A DNA stretch of 64,000 nt. It comes from Dipetalonema caudispina. Its lineage: Eukaryota; Nematoda; Chromadorea; Rhabditida; Onchocercidae. Within the stretch, counting starts at the first letter, position 1, and each line of letters opens with the position of its first letter. Position numbers and translations under genes: made by a program. A model generated the notes under the pieces. It was not told the DNA's origin and made no database searches. It saw only the letters and a program-made list of their open reading frames with translations. Shown here one piece after another: positions 50,060 to 64,000 of this stretch. The DNA lies in the NCBI GenBank assembly GCA_013365325.1, contig JABVXV010000037.1, positions 1-64,000 of the forward strand, read 5' to 3'.

Positions 50060-51190
50060 TTAAATTGGTGAAAAAGTCATTTCATTTTTTGTGTCATTGA
50101 ATTTCGTTGCTTTATTTAGAAATATATCTTTGAATAAATGTACTATATTACATCATTTTATTGCTTACTTATTGCTTGATATAACTTGTTGCTTATTTCA
50201 TAGTTATTTTAGACCAAGAAAGTGATACGAAAAATAAATTCGAATGATTTTTTAATATGACTTCAAGATTGATGCACAATAATGAAGCTGGTGATATCAA
50301 CAATACATCTGCAATAGGAAATGTTTGCAACCACATAGCGTAATTGTGGTTCAAAAAGTCTTGTGAAGAAGATGAGTAATAACCGATCATACGAAACTCA
50401 GAGAGCAATCACTGGAGCTGATCTATTTGCAACTACACGAGAAATTGCTGAAAAACTCAGCGTCAGCTACCCTACAATCGTTCGGCATTTCGTCTAAATT
50501 AAAGAAGTGAAGAAACTTCGACAAATACTATCTCATAAACTGACCGATAATTAATAAAAAAAAAGTCTTTTTGAAGTGTCATCTTTTCTTATTTTACGCA
50601 ACAACAACAATTAATTACTCGCGATAGAATTTAGCGAATAACTAATCAGTGATAATCAGCTTAGTGGCTGGACCGAGAAAACACTACGCAATGTTGAACT
50701 TGTATGAAAAAAGGTCATGGTCATTGTGTGATGATTTATCGCAACAAAAGATGACTGAATCTCGGCGAAATTATTTCGTTTGAAAAGTATACTCAACAAA
50801 TCCATGAGAAAACTGAACCTGACATTGATCAATAAGGAGGGTTCAATTCTTCCTCACGACAATGATGACTAAACCCGGAAATTAATGTTTCTTGAACAAC
50901 AAAGTTTTGTCTCATCTGTCATGTTCACCTGATCTCTCATTTAGCCAGTTATCATTTCTTTACTGATCTTTTGCAGAATGATGCAGAAAATGCTTCTGAG
51001 AGTTCTCGGATTCCGAATGACGGGTTTCTAATTCACAGGAATAAACGAACTCATTTATCGTTGGCAAAAATGCGTTGGCTGTCATATTCATGGTCAGAAA
51101 GCATAATCAATTTGTACAGCTAATAGTTAATTTATATTCAATGACTGAAGAAATGCTAATTGCACGCACGAAAATGTTGCGCTAAACAGA
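50060..51190 (+). mobile_element. Decayed mariner-family DNA transposon
   Basis: Remnants of a mariner transposase run in order on the plus strand. A helix-turn-helix reading TTREIAEKLSVSYPTIVRH lies at about 50429-50497. Next come VKKL near 50510, KHYAMLNLYEKKVMV near 50680-50720, YTQQIHEK near 50795, SCSPDLSFSQLSFL near 50930 (normally YSPDLSP with a catalytic Asp), and IYRWQKCVGC near 51053-51085 (the usual C-terminus). Stops and frameshifts break the frame throughout, so it is dead. The left end, TTAAATTGGTGAAAAAGTCA from 50060, resembles the cecropia-type mariner terminal repeat. No clear matching right repeat was found, so the right boundary is approximate. Confidence 0.8.
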
Positions 51191-51843
51191 CAGAAAGGAA
51201 GTGGACATGATCTCATCATTTTCCAATCATAAAATTCACCAAAAGATTGAACAAAAATGTGGAAATGGTTGAATGTTATTAAAGATCAAATGAACAGCAG
51301 AAAACTGATCAGAGATAACGAAGGATTAGATTGTTCAAGGATCGTCGATATTTCTTGAGTTAGAAAATTCATTTCCTTAATTAATGGTTGAAAAGATGAA
51401 GATGATAAAAAGAGAGGAATAAGAATTTTCCCTCTGCTATCGCAAGGAATAAAGAATCGATCGAAAAGAGAAGCATGCGGGTAAGTGTATATTTCCCTTC
51501 TCCCTCTCTTCTAATAATGGAAAAAATATAAAATTCATTTGTTCGACTAATATATTTGAGCTAAAATCAATTCCTTTCTCAGCTTTTCCCTCGGGATTTC
51601 TGGTTATTTCAATAATATCATTTAATTTGAATTATTTTGGAGTTGCAATAGTTGAAAGTTGGTTCCCGAATGGAATGTCAGTGTACGGTTATTTCATTCT
51701 TCTGATGATTAGTTCCTGTGGTTTTTTTCCGGGAAGTGGGCAAAGTTGTTGAGGCGGGGGAATGTGAGGATATGTATTGTTTTGGGTGAATTAAATTTTT
51801 GATAGATTTCATTTCAATTAGTAAAATCATTTGCGTTTCAGGG
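51191..51843. promoter_or_regulatory. rab-18 upstream region with possible 5' UTR exon
   Basis: The sequence before the rab-18 start ends in GCGTTTCAG (AG at 51840-51841), two bases before the ATG. This could be a spliced-leader acceptor or the end of a 5' UTR intron. A strong donor, GCGG followed by GTAAGT, at 51480/51481 would pair with it to give a 361-bp intron. No coding sequence is seen. Confidence 0.45.
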
Positions 51844-53938
51844 ATGGATGACGAAAATACAGCTATTACAACGTTGAAAATTTTAATTATTGGTGAAAGT
51901 GGTGTCGGCAAGTCAAGGTTAGTTACTCTTGAGTGGTTTTAATATGTACATATACGTAAGCTTATAGAATAAGGGGCGTAAGTATGCATGATTATCTGAG
52001 TAAACATAAGTAATATGCAAATCTACATGACATGAAAGCGTTTCTGCGAGGAACAGAAATAATTCTGGCACTGTCATCTGAAGTTTATGTTACAAGTAAT
52101 GATAGTGTATGCTATTGTTTTAAAAATAGTAATTTCACTGAATAGTGAAGTAGTTCGTATCTAGATAAGGAAATAAGTTGCAGATTTCAGCAGACAAATT
52201 CACCGTTCAGAAGGAAAATTTCATAAAAATTTACGAAAGTTTCATGGCAATTGAAATTTGTTTCAGCCTAATGTTGAGGTTTGTGGATGATACATTCGAC
52301 CCGGAAATCGCCGCTACAATTGGTTGGTTTCCATCATTTGTTGTTACGAAGGTTTGTGATGGGCATTTTTGGAATTGTAAAGCATTGTGGATAAATATTT
52401 GATTATATTCATATTAAGGAGTTGATTTTCGAGTTACATCAATGATGGTCGATCAGAATCGGGTGAAGTTAGCTATTTGGGCAAGTTTCTTTCATTTTGT
52501 TTACCGTAGTAGCATACTTATTATATTCCCATCACTCCATGTAGGATTTAGCATGCATTTATCTACCGGATGGACTCACATCTCTATCAACCATATCATT
52601 AATCCGGTTATGTTGTCATTTGTTTAGATTATCTAGGCTTAGCACGGCGAACACGTAACAGAGACATCTGAACTTTCTCGAAACTTTTATATATCCCGCT
52701 TGTTTCATTACATTCTAATAGTTAACCAAGGTGCAAGGTCTGATTTATCGAGTCATACGAATAAAAGTAGTTTAGAAATGTATTTTTCAAGAATTTTTTC
52801 GACCTGCATGTCGAGTGCTTATACATTGCTTTTTTCAGGACACAGCTGGACAAGAACGGTTTCGTACTTTAACGCCAAGTTATTATAGGGGAGCACAAGG
52901 AGTGATATGTGGTAAGCAGTTGATGATCTTTGGTTTTGCCTTGGTATTCATGTGACAACAAATTATTGGATTGAATGAAACTTACTTCTTAGAGTGATAC
53001 CATGAATATAAACGTCCTTATAGCTGAGATTTTCCCGTCGTCATCGATACTCCTGAGTTATCGAAACCGTGTAATACCGTTTTCATATGTTTTTTCGATC
53101 TTTCCAGAAAATTACATTAAGAATTTATTAAATGACACGTTCTCACTTTCCAGTATACGATGTGTCAAATCGTCAAACATTTGAACGACTTGGCCACTGG
53201 ATGAATGAAGTAGACACATATTCAACTAAAACGGATGCTGTAAAAATGCTCATTGGAAATAAAATTGATATAGTAAGCTTTCTGGTAATGAATTGTAAAT
53301 GAACTATATATAGCCAAGAAATTAGGCCAGCGTATTAAATATGTGGTGGTTTTATAGCCCAGTAGAGAGGTTACTCGAGAAGAAGGATTAGAATTCGCGA
53401 AAAAGTATCGCATGCTGTTTATTGAAGCAAGTGCTAAAACTCGTGAAGGTGTACAGTGCGCATTTGAGGAACTTATTGAAAAGGTTTGTATTCATTCCTT
53501 CCCGTAGTTTTTTTTTTAACTCCAAAAATTGAACTAATATTATGAGCCTTAGTTTAGTTCGCCTCCCATTGGTGCTGAGAATGATACATTCACTGCAGAT
53601 TTTAAACATTTATCTTGCTTGCTATTATATTATCAGTAGTTGACTACAAAATATCATTTTAAACATCATTTTTACTATAGCGACAATGCCAGTGATGTGA
53701 ACTAGCCAATGCTGATCTTTATTTGTGATGGCTTAACTCTATGAGTTAAGGAGAAGCGAGCTGAGGCATGTGGCATATGTGAAGACACTAGAAAATCACG
53801 TTTCTAACATTTATAAGATTTATGGCAGTATTTCTTATTTTTTAGGTTTTGCAAACACCTGGGCTCTGGGATAGCGATCGATCAGGTTTTGCTCTTGGTG
53901 CCGGTGCAGATCAGACTGTTGGTAATTGTACATGTTGA
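51844..53938 (+). CDS. rab-18: Rab18 small GTPase, 7 exons, complete
   Basis: Exons: 51844-51917, 52267-52322, 52419-52480, 52839-52911, 53154-53272, 53358-53483, 53846-53938. The total is 603 nt (200 aa) with all phases matching. The N-terminus [21 protein letters not shown] and [17 protein letters not shown] are diagnostic of Rab18. P-loop GESGVGKS (17-24), DTAGQE (65-70), NKID (124-127) and ASAK are all intact, so it should bind and hydrolyse GTP. It ends in Cys-Thr-Cys, a geranylgeranylation site. Rab18 works on the ER and lipid droplets and in ER-Golgi traffic. Intron 3 uses a GC donor (TGG before GCAAGT) and the third exon has a poor acceptor (TATTAAG). Exons 2 and 3 are 56 and 62 nt, which makes them easy for gene finders to miss. 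Confidence 0.95.
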
Positions 53939-55689
53939 TATATAAAACGACTTCAGACTACTTCGGTTATCGTGCCTGAACGAAGCACTTGTAATTAAGT
54001 TATACATCTAATTTGCTCCTGATTCAGACATGATATTTTCTTATTAAATCAAAGTCATCGAAAAACAGAACAGTCATGATTGTGTTTTTTACTGCTGTGT
54101 ACTTGTTTCATTTCGTAGCATCAATTTTCGCGACTAATTTTAAAACTTTTCCTTGTCACAGTTGTAAGCAGTGTGATAGTTATACCTTTTGTACGTATTA
54201 ATATTGCTGCTTTGTCATGTTGTGAAATGCATGTAGATTTTTTTAATGAAACTGCAGTAGAAGGTATTGATTTGCCTCATTTATTGAATTAGATAATGTG
54301 GTTGCATGACTAGCAGATGATCTGACTAACACTTGTCCGGTATGCAGTTTTACCGTTTTGGGCAGATGCATAACCTTCCTTTCATCTTTTGAATTTGATG
54401 ATGCTTTCTTTATGTGGGGTGATATTATTTTTCTGACTTAACTTTCCTTACGTTTCGATCACAACTTCTTTTTGAGATTTTTCTGGAAATTGCATTTTTG
54501 AAATCTGGACTATAATGTCAATGAATTTGAGACAATTTGTTGTACTTTTTCACAATACTAAACTAGTAAAAATGATTCGTAAAGTGATTGTAGCTTGAAG
54601 TGTTGGAGTGTGTCCTACTTTTTTTTTTTTTTCGGGATTCAGTTCGACACTATCCAAGCATCACATCTATCCCTGAAACTGGGTTGTGCGATCTGGAAGT
54701 AATCCGATAGTAGATAGAGATTTGATCAACAGCAGATTCTCTCGTGTAAAGCGCCGTGGTCTGTTTAAACTACAAGTTTAAGTTCGTAAATTAAGCGGGA
54801 AAAGCTGAATAGATCTTGCTTTTGTTTTTCTTGGACAGTGTGATTAATTGCTGGGATAATTTCATTCTGTGCAGCAGTGAACATATACAATATAAGGTTG
54901 AGTTGGTCTCACTTTGATTGAGTACTACAAATGGTTGAATTATTCATAAAGAATGCAGCTATGGTTTAATTTTAAATTGCTTTCGATGGATGATCAATAT
55001 GGATTTGTATTTTTTAAAATATATTCTGTTATTAATGCTGTTGTGGAATGATTGCATAATATCCCTAAGAAAGTTCTAATCAACAATAAGCAGAACTACA
55101 GAATGATTTTGTAAACGCTGAATACTTTCTCCACAGTGATATAACATTTATAGTTAAATAAGTTGTACACATCTAAGAATTCACTACCATTTATCATTTC
55201 ATAATCAATAAAGTTCCTTTCAACAATTAATAGGAAGAGATTAACTAATAACAATTCAACTCAGACAAATGTAACACCACAAAGATTTCTAGCATTAATG
55301 AATACTCAATAGTTGGTTGACCTTTTAACTGTAATGATACATTAGCAATATAATACATACGAGTTTCATGCTATTGTTTTAATGTTACTAGTTTACAACC
55401 ATATAAATAATTTATAGAAGTAATTAGCTCATTAGCTGTTCGCTTAAATAAGAGCAAACGATTATTCCATCAATCATCAACAATTCTTTCCTGAAGAATC
55501 TTATGGTTGTATTCTGTAGCATGTATCTTTTTTGGCGTAGAATTTCCCCATGTCTACTATTGATAAATGACAACTTCGATTTTTTTATTGTTATAAAAAA
55601 AAAAAAATTTAGAAACATTTTCATCTAAAAATGAGAGAAGATTTGTGAAATAAAAAGGAGACAAGATGGATTTTGGATGAATACAAGAC

Positions 55690-55712
55690 AGAGAGAGAGA
55701 GAGAGAGAGAGA
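55690..55712. repeat. (GA)n microsatellite
   Basis: Pure GA run. Confidence 0.95.
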
Positions 55713-56049
55713 CCGATCCAAAGTGTACCATTCGGTGTTTAGTTGGTCTAAGATACATAACGTAATTCCTAATCGGCTTCTTATGCTAACCATTTAAGAT
55801 TATATTGTTAGATTACAGGCTTTTCTTTTCTTTTTTCCCTTTTTTTTTTTTCTTTTCTAAATTATTTCAAACATAGACATATATATATACAAAGAGCATT
55901 CAATAGGAATTTTTAGTTTGTCTAGCAAACTCAGAAAATATTTTATGTCTTCTTTGCTAACAATTATTCTCTTTCTTCCTCATTGTCATCAACAATTTTA
56001 AGGAGACATGATACCATTGTATATTAGATTGTTGATAAAATTTTAGTAA

Positions 56050-56074
56050 TTTTTTTTTTTTTTTTTTTTTTTTT
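56050..56074. repeat. Poly-T run
   Basis: About 24 consecutive T residues, the longest homopolymer I noticed in the window. Confidence 0.9.
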
Positions 56075-59000
56075 GACTTTTTTCATCGACGTATTTGATG
56101 CAATATAATCATTTTTTGCTTGGTTTTAGTGAAGGAAATTACACGATGGAAATAAACTTTCAGCTATATGTCAAATAAAAAAATGAAAAAATTTTGCTCA
56201 TTTGATATGATATGAAGAGAAATGGGAAGAAAAGATTAAAAGTGAAGTGGAAATTATCAAAAATGACGCTTTAAAATGACTCGGTAATATTTATCGATCC
56301 GTTTGGGATAACTTATGAAAGTATATCCATCACTCGAATAATTGGATAATGCAGGATCACACAACGGAATATATTCTTAAGCTTTAAGCAAATCAATATG
56401 GATTAGCTAATTAAGACGAGATGATTTCGAAGTATCAATGACTTAATTTAATCGTAATACAATTTAACCGCAGGGTTGTTTCAATCTCTTCGCATGATTA
56501 ATTATTGAGTCTTCTTCAATTAATGCTCCACCGATTTACCAGAAATCTTGGGAAGGAGTCAGGAATAAATTGGATTTCAATTAATACTTTTCTATTCAAA
56601 TCCCAATACGACAATGAATTAGAGGGGATGATATTATTAGACTGCATATCTTGTTGCAAATCTTGATTTAATGTTAGTTTAATTTAACTTATTCAACCAT
56701 ATTCATGACAATGTATAAAATAATTTAGAATGAATGAGATTGGAAGGTTTCAGTGCTATGCTATTGAAGTAATTTGAAATAAAGAGAATAGCGATCAGTT
56801 TACACTAATGTAATATCTAATTTCAAGAAATACTTTTCAATTTCCTTCACTTCTCTAAGTCATAGGCTTTCATGTTCTTTTCAGACATCAATTTTAAATT
56901 AACCGTTGGAAGAAATGATTGTTCCGTTGTATCACAGGAAGAGAGAGAGGAAACAAATATACATTTTCTAATGACGAACTGATTTGCAATTTGATCGGAT
57001 AAATCAATCGAATGAATTATGCTCAATAATTCATTCACTGATAATTTATTATTAAGAATGTGTAACTTCGCTCAATGCCGCATAATTTCCTTTTCAACAT
57101 TTAAATTAGCGCCAAACTAAGTTCCTCACATTTGAAGTGAGAAATCCGTCTAATAATTCATGGAAAATTCAATTCTTGAGATGGGCTCATTATATATTTT
57201 GACAAAATTGGAATACTGTATTGTTACATCCCGAAAGGATATTTCTTTCCAGAACAAATGTTTGAAATGACTGCCCGAAAAAAAAAATTTTAATTCCAGG
57301 CGGGAAGAAAAAGTCCCGATATATCCATGGACTAATTCATGGAATCAGTTCAAATGAAGACAATCCGTTTGAATCACATCCATAATATTCTGTATCCGGA
57401 TCGATGCAGATGAAATAATATGGTTGAGGAAGAGAACAGATGATCGCACAAAAAAAATTTGAGATTAATGTCGTGCTGTTAAATTGCCAACATTGCAATT
57501 AATCTTACCCATATATTTCGGGATCATACAATGAGATCAAAAGGTTATATGCGGGTCATTATCGTATTGCAAATTAATCAGCTAAAAGCTGTTTATCTCA
57601 TTCAATTTATTATAAACTGTTTTTGCAGCAATATTTTTGAAACAGCAAATAGATCATAATTTAAATTGTAGGCTTAATTACTTTCCATAAATTATTTGGG
57701 TTAATTAATTAGAAACAAATAAATGACCGATAAAATGAATAGCAATTTGTAACTTTCATTCGTCATCCATTTGGCTACTATCATACCCCGTGAAAGATTT
57801 GTTTACATTTTGTTAGGATTGTAATATCTCACTTTCATTGACAGCTCATTGAAACAATATATCTTCTATCATCTATCTGTGGTCAAAGGTGTAAATACCT
57901 TTTCACATTCTCCTGCACCCATTCTATGTATAATTAGTTGTTGATAGAGTCGATTTTATTACACAAAATGGTGATCAGTGATACAAAATCGGACACTGTT
58001 AACCAACACTGATGTAAAATTGTCGCCGATCTATTATATCACCTTATTTTCACAAAAACTATTGACTTTTGAAGAGCAAAAATTAGTACTATCTGCAAAA
58101 TTGTGGAAGATTTCAAATTCTCACTAAAATTGAGCAATCATTGGCAACAACTATAAATGCATTTATCAGGGAAAAAATTGGAATAATTTTACTTATTTTT
58201 TTCAAAAAAAAAAAAAAGTACTATTAATAATAGATTCTCATTATACGCTTAAATGAAATAATCAATACATCAAATATGATAAAACATTTAAAAAAAGAGA
58301 AAAACATTTCCAACTGTAACCTTTCCGCCACTCAATAACGTAAAATTCAGGTATGATTCGCTAATGAATCATCACGGGTTATTAATTATTTCTCTCGTCT
58401 CAGTGAAATTATTTGTCAAAGTTGATGAAAGGCCACCAAGGTGTTTCTCATTTCTATCAAAAAAAAACTACAATGGAATTTACTGTTTCTTTGATTATAT
58501 GTAAATTTCAACAAATTGATTCCTTACATGATAGATTAAATGATTTGAATGAATTTAATGTTACATGATAAGTTCTTACCTACGTATGTTACGTATAATT
58601 AACTATTCTAATACTACTATCACGTGTCTTAATAACTAGTACCTTTACGTATATGTAAATATTCGTTTATCACGATCATATATCACCAAGACATGTTTTA
58701 CATTCATCCATATCATGTATATATTACATTTCATTGTTATCCAATAATTTTTCAACAAATCATGTATCGACCCTTACATGACATACTTTCATGTTTCAGT
58801 AATATTCTGTATTTAACAAATTATTCGAAAAGAAATCCTCTCAAAGTATAATTTTAAGCCTTATCAAACTTTGCAATATATCCTAATAAATTAGAATGAC
58901 GTCACTTAGTCATAATTTAAGTCAAGATGAATCATCAAACCCACAAAAAAAAGAATGTATTAGTCATCATCATGAAGTAGGGAGGGGGGCAACAAAGCAA

Positions 59001-62000
59001 TCATCCTCTATAACCATGTATGTATGTCTTACATATCTGAATGTCATGCATGTTAGAGAGTGCTATTCAAGGAAGAGACAATCAGACTTATAAGATAATA
59101 TATTCCCGCCATAAAATTTATTTAAAATGAACCAATAGGAATAAAAGAAGGGAAAAATTAACCAATCAGCATACGAGACTACATTCACTTACCCATTCAA
59201 TTCACAGCACATCCACCCACGCACTATCATTTCTCCAAACATGGCCTCTTAGAATAAAGAGTGTATGAAAGTGAGAGTGACAGATGAGCAGAGTGCGCGG
59301 ATTGTTATATTTGTATGTTTGTCTGCATATAATAGCATGTATGTGAATAGCCCTTGTCTGTACTATTTTGTGATAGTGGTTGTGGGTGTTGTTGGGTGGT
59401 TGTGTTCCGATTTGTTCATATTCAGCTTTTTACCGGTTTCCGGTTTTTGTGATCATCGATTCGGGCAGGATCCGATCATTTCGGTACTCTGAAAGCTTAT
59501 CTTGAATATCATATGCAAGTGAAGGATATCGGGGATATTTGAAATCTCTTCCCGGAAGTTAATTATCCTGAGTTGGATTTGAATTATATGGTAAATTTAT
59601 CGGGAGATGAGTTATTCATGAAGTAGCTTTTTGTTCGATGTAAATCATTCTTAAATCCTTTTTCCTGAATCATCATGAGGACATTGTTCTGAAGGTCATT
59701 CATCCTAGAGTAGGTCTCTTTTCATAAGTTTGATCGTATCTAACTTCGTGCAGACAGCGGTTTTGATATTTGGCAATGGTTGAATTATTCTAAGGTCACA
59801 GTGCGTAATGCGTTTTGTATGTTTAGTCTGACGGGTGAGAGTAATTTGCTCTCTTGTCTGGATCAATTGGCTTTTATGCAATTTCCGAACTTGCATTGCA
59901 AAGCTGAGTTAGAGTACCTTTTTCTGTCTTCCATCTTCGGTTTTTTTTCGGAGTGAAAGCTTCATGTTAATTTTCCAAAGAATGGAGCACTTTGACACAA
60001 CACGACATTTGAAGGTCCTTCGTTTCAGCATTCCATTTATTTTAAGATTTTAAATTTACAGAGCGAATACCATGTTTTCAGTTCATGCTTTCGTAGATAC
60101 ATTAAAATTTGAGAGCTCTGGTTTCCTCAAGTAATAAGAAAGTATTTGTATGGAAAGGTCATCGTAAGATTGACTGTTTCTCTCAAACAATTGGGGTGTC
60201 ATCTTGACCTTGTCAATCAATATGTGATCAGCCCATAATTCACATTCTTCACCTTTGATTTATTCCTTTATCATAGCACTTTTTCTAGCGACATCGAGCA
60301 AAGTTTTATTTTGCGGTAGTACTGGTTTTTACAGAATATTAGGTTGCATTTTCCACTTTAGTATGCTGTGATAAATTTCGAAATCTATTTGTCAACATGG
60401 CTGATTGGTTTGGTCAGCACGGTTTTTTACCATTCAGGAATAGTAAAATTCCGAGCGATCCAGGATCTTTCCAGTGAACAATCTTGTAACAGATATCTTT
60501 TCTTTATACATTGCTATCATACAGTCAGGTTATTTCATATAATATTAATCTCACTCATTATTATGGTCAGTTCAGAAATTAGAGTTTCAATAAATGCTTT
60601 CACGATTAATGAGAGATTGGCATTGACATGAATTCAGTTATTTATGAAATCGGTACAATTTGGTGTCCATTTCTTCTATGATTTCACTTAATAATCATTT
60701 ATAATCTGTCAGTACTGTTAAGAATTAAACATCGTGCATGGATGATTGGATTTTAAGCAAGAATTATGCATGACGATATCGGATGACCTTTGATAATATC
60801 GATTTGCTAAGAGTCATTATGTTGAAAGACTTTGGAATTGGTATATCTGAATAGTATCACGAAATTCCTTTTTAGATATAGAGATAATAGCAAGCACTAT
60901 ACTGCTGCTGTCTGCTGTTTTAATTTATGGTACACATTTTTCGGCATTGTAAAAAGAGGCTTTATGCAGAAGAAATGCAAAGTGCTGATTTTCTGTCCTC
61001 TCGTTTTTTTTTTCTTAAGATTTTGAGATGAACTGAGTTCGTAGAGTCATCTTTTTTATAAATTAAATTAACTCTTCCTATTGTCGTTTTTCTGCAGAGA
61101 CAGCAGCCATAATGTTTTATTATGAGGAAACTTCCTAGCAGATCAAGTCATTTTAATTGTCGTCTGGTGATGAATTCTGTGTTGAATAACTGGTTCAAAA
61201 TATGTGATTCTACAATCTTTAGTTTCTCGGGAATTCAGATCATACAAAATTTACTTTCGAGTGCATTTTGGTTGTAAAGTTTTTGTTAACACGTATTATC
61301 AACTTTTAATTTTTTTCCTTTTTTTGTCAGCTTTGTACGTTTTTGTTTGATGACGAGCGGCTGGCATAATTTGACGTATTCTAAATTCCATTTTGTGGGT
61401 ACTGTAACGTATTGTTAAGAATGCCGTTGTTTTCACAGGAAGTTGGATTACTTATGTTTTAGGACTTGGAAATTTTTTCCGTAGTGATGGATAAGAGATT
61501 CGACGGAATAATCACTGATAACTTAAAGACCGTATTACTTTTAGCCATACTGATAAAAATCGATAGATTCTGAAGTGGCCATGAAATTGAAAGACAAGGC
61601 TCAATTTTTACAAATTGTTTCTAGAGAAGTTCAGAGGAGCTTAAATGGCACTAGTTTTCACGCCAATGTCTGACCGATAGTTGACATCGTTTGATCATGA
61701 TTGATGAGTGGGCCATTGTATACTTCGTTACTATAAGGGCGTAAATTTAATTCATTTTGAAGTTTAAATTCATTCTGATGACGAAATTTGTCTGTGACAA
61801 GAATGTGAATGTGTATGCAATGCATTTGTTATTTGGGATAGTTCTTATGGTATGCGAACTATGTAACACTGTCTTTCTCTTTCTCACTTTCCATCTCTTC
61901 ATTCAATAAATATCATGTCATGTAGCTGTACAGTTTTCATTTTCGAGGAGTTGAAAGTAAGTAGGGTATTTGGGAATTTCAGGTTAAGATTGAAAAGTTG

Positions 62001-62690
62001 AGTAATGTTATGATTAACATGTATGAGATTAAAGAATTTACTCTTTTGTCGAGGAAGCATCTCATGAATTGTGATGATTTGCAGAGAGGAAGAAGAAGGA
62101 TGGAGAAAGCTGACTAGGATAAGATAGGATGGCAAGCCATGGAATGCTGCTTCCTCAAACAAGATCATTGTCTTGTCTGGTCTTGTCTTTCTTTGCATTG
62201 CTTCCAGTCGCATCCATTTGGGGAGGGGGAAGTAATAATGGTTTGTTTGTCGTTGCTTCTTCTGTGTGGACATTTAGCGATCATCGTGGGCTGGGCTAAA
62301 GTGACATTTTGTTGGTTGCGAGAAGAAATTACTGGTCAAATACTGGTTTTGGCTTTTTGCGACTGCATTCGTTCTCTTTTCCTTTTTCTGTGCATATATT
62401 GTTGGAATGAGTGGAGGAAGAGGAAGAGGAAGGAGAGGCTCTTCATGCTCCGTAGGTGGCAATTCTCCGTTCCCCGTGATACTATTCGTTATAATTCTGG
62501 ATCTTTTCTTTTTCATCTTCCACTTCGTTTTTTGAACTTTTCAAGTTTTCAAATGATTATTAATTTACTTCTTGTAATGTTATATTATTTCTCGTTGTAT
62601 GAAAATTCAAGTCAACATTTTGCGGTGATTTCGTCTTTTCAGTTTTTTTACATAACATCTGGCGTGTAAGTATTGTAATTCGATGAATTC

Positions 62691-64000
<1,310 letters not shown>

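Noticed and set aside
53222..53609. Minus-strand open frames over rab-18 exons 5-6
   Set aside because: Shadows of the plus-strand Rab18 coding exons.
59705..59896. Minus-strand Thr/Lys-rich frame
   Set aside because: Basic low-complexity composition without a family match and without partner exons. Probably chance in T/G-rich DNA.
62139..62669. 176-codon open frame, the longest uninterrupted one in the window
   Set aside because: F/L/C-rich with no recognisable domain. It lies in T-rich DNA directly upstream of actin, the opposite strand is also partly open, and there is no good start context or conserved motif.

Overview
The window looks like nuclear DNA of a nematode, most likely a filarial or other clade III worm. 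It is strongly AT-rich with many A/T runs and microsatellites. Its genes are split into many short exons with GT-AG introns, mostly 50 bp to 1.5 kb long and often ending in TTTCAG or TTTTAG. The proteins fit animal families, and a decayed mariner copy is present. I cannot name the species. No bacterial operon, CRISPR array, rRNA, tRNA or virus was seen.

Layout. 1-8.5 kb: repeats and AT-rich DNA with no gene I can support. 8.5-15.2 kb (+): a 13-exon rhotekin-like gene (anillin-homology plus PH). 16.3-19.7 kb (-): a divergent RPN11/PSMD14 proteasome deubiquitinase gene with an intact JAMM motif but a broken splice acceptor at 18209. 19.9-24.1 kb (+): an MPP3/MPP7-like MAGUK (L27-L27-PDZ-SH3-GK), divergent from the RPN11 gene across a gap of about 235 bp. 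26.1-31.6 kb (-): an 8-exon serotonin 5-HT1-type (SER-4-like) receptor. 31.6-50 kb: about 18 kb without a supportable gene, upstream of the receptor. 50.06-51.2 kb: dead mariner. 51.8-53.9 kb (+): rab-18. 53.9-62.7 kb: noncoding. 62.8-64.0 kb (+): the first three exons of actin, cut by the window edge.

The genes do not form one pathway. Rhotekin-like, MAGUK, Rab18 and actin all act in cortex, junction or membrane-traffic biology, but that is probably coincidental. Exon models were built by hand from splice sites and phase. Every complete model except RPN11 closes in frame with GT-AG introns plus two GC-AG introns. The RPN11 model needs either a one-base sequence difference or an unusual 17-residue insertion. 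I found no convincing new multi-gene system. The most checkable oddities are the RPN11 splice defect and divergence, an exon-like relic in the rhotekin intron, repeated motifs at the divergent promoter, two GC-AG introns, and a few isolated coding-like stretches in the desert.
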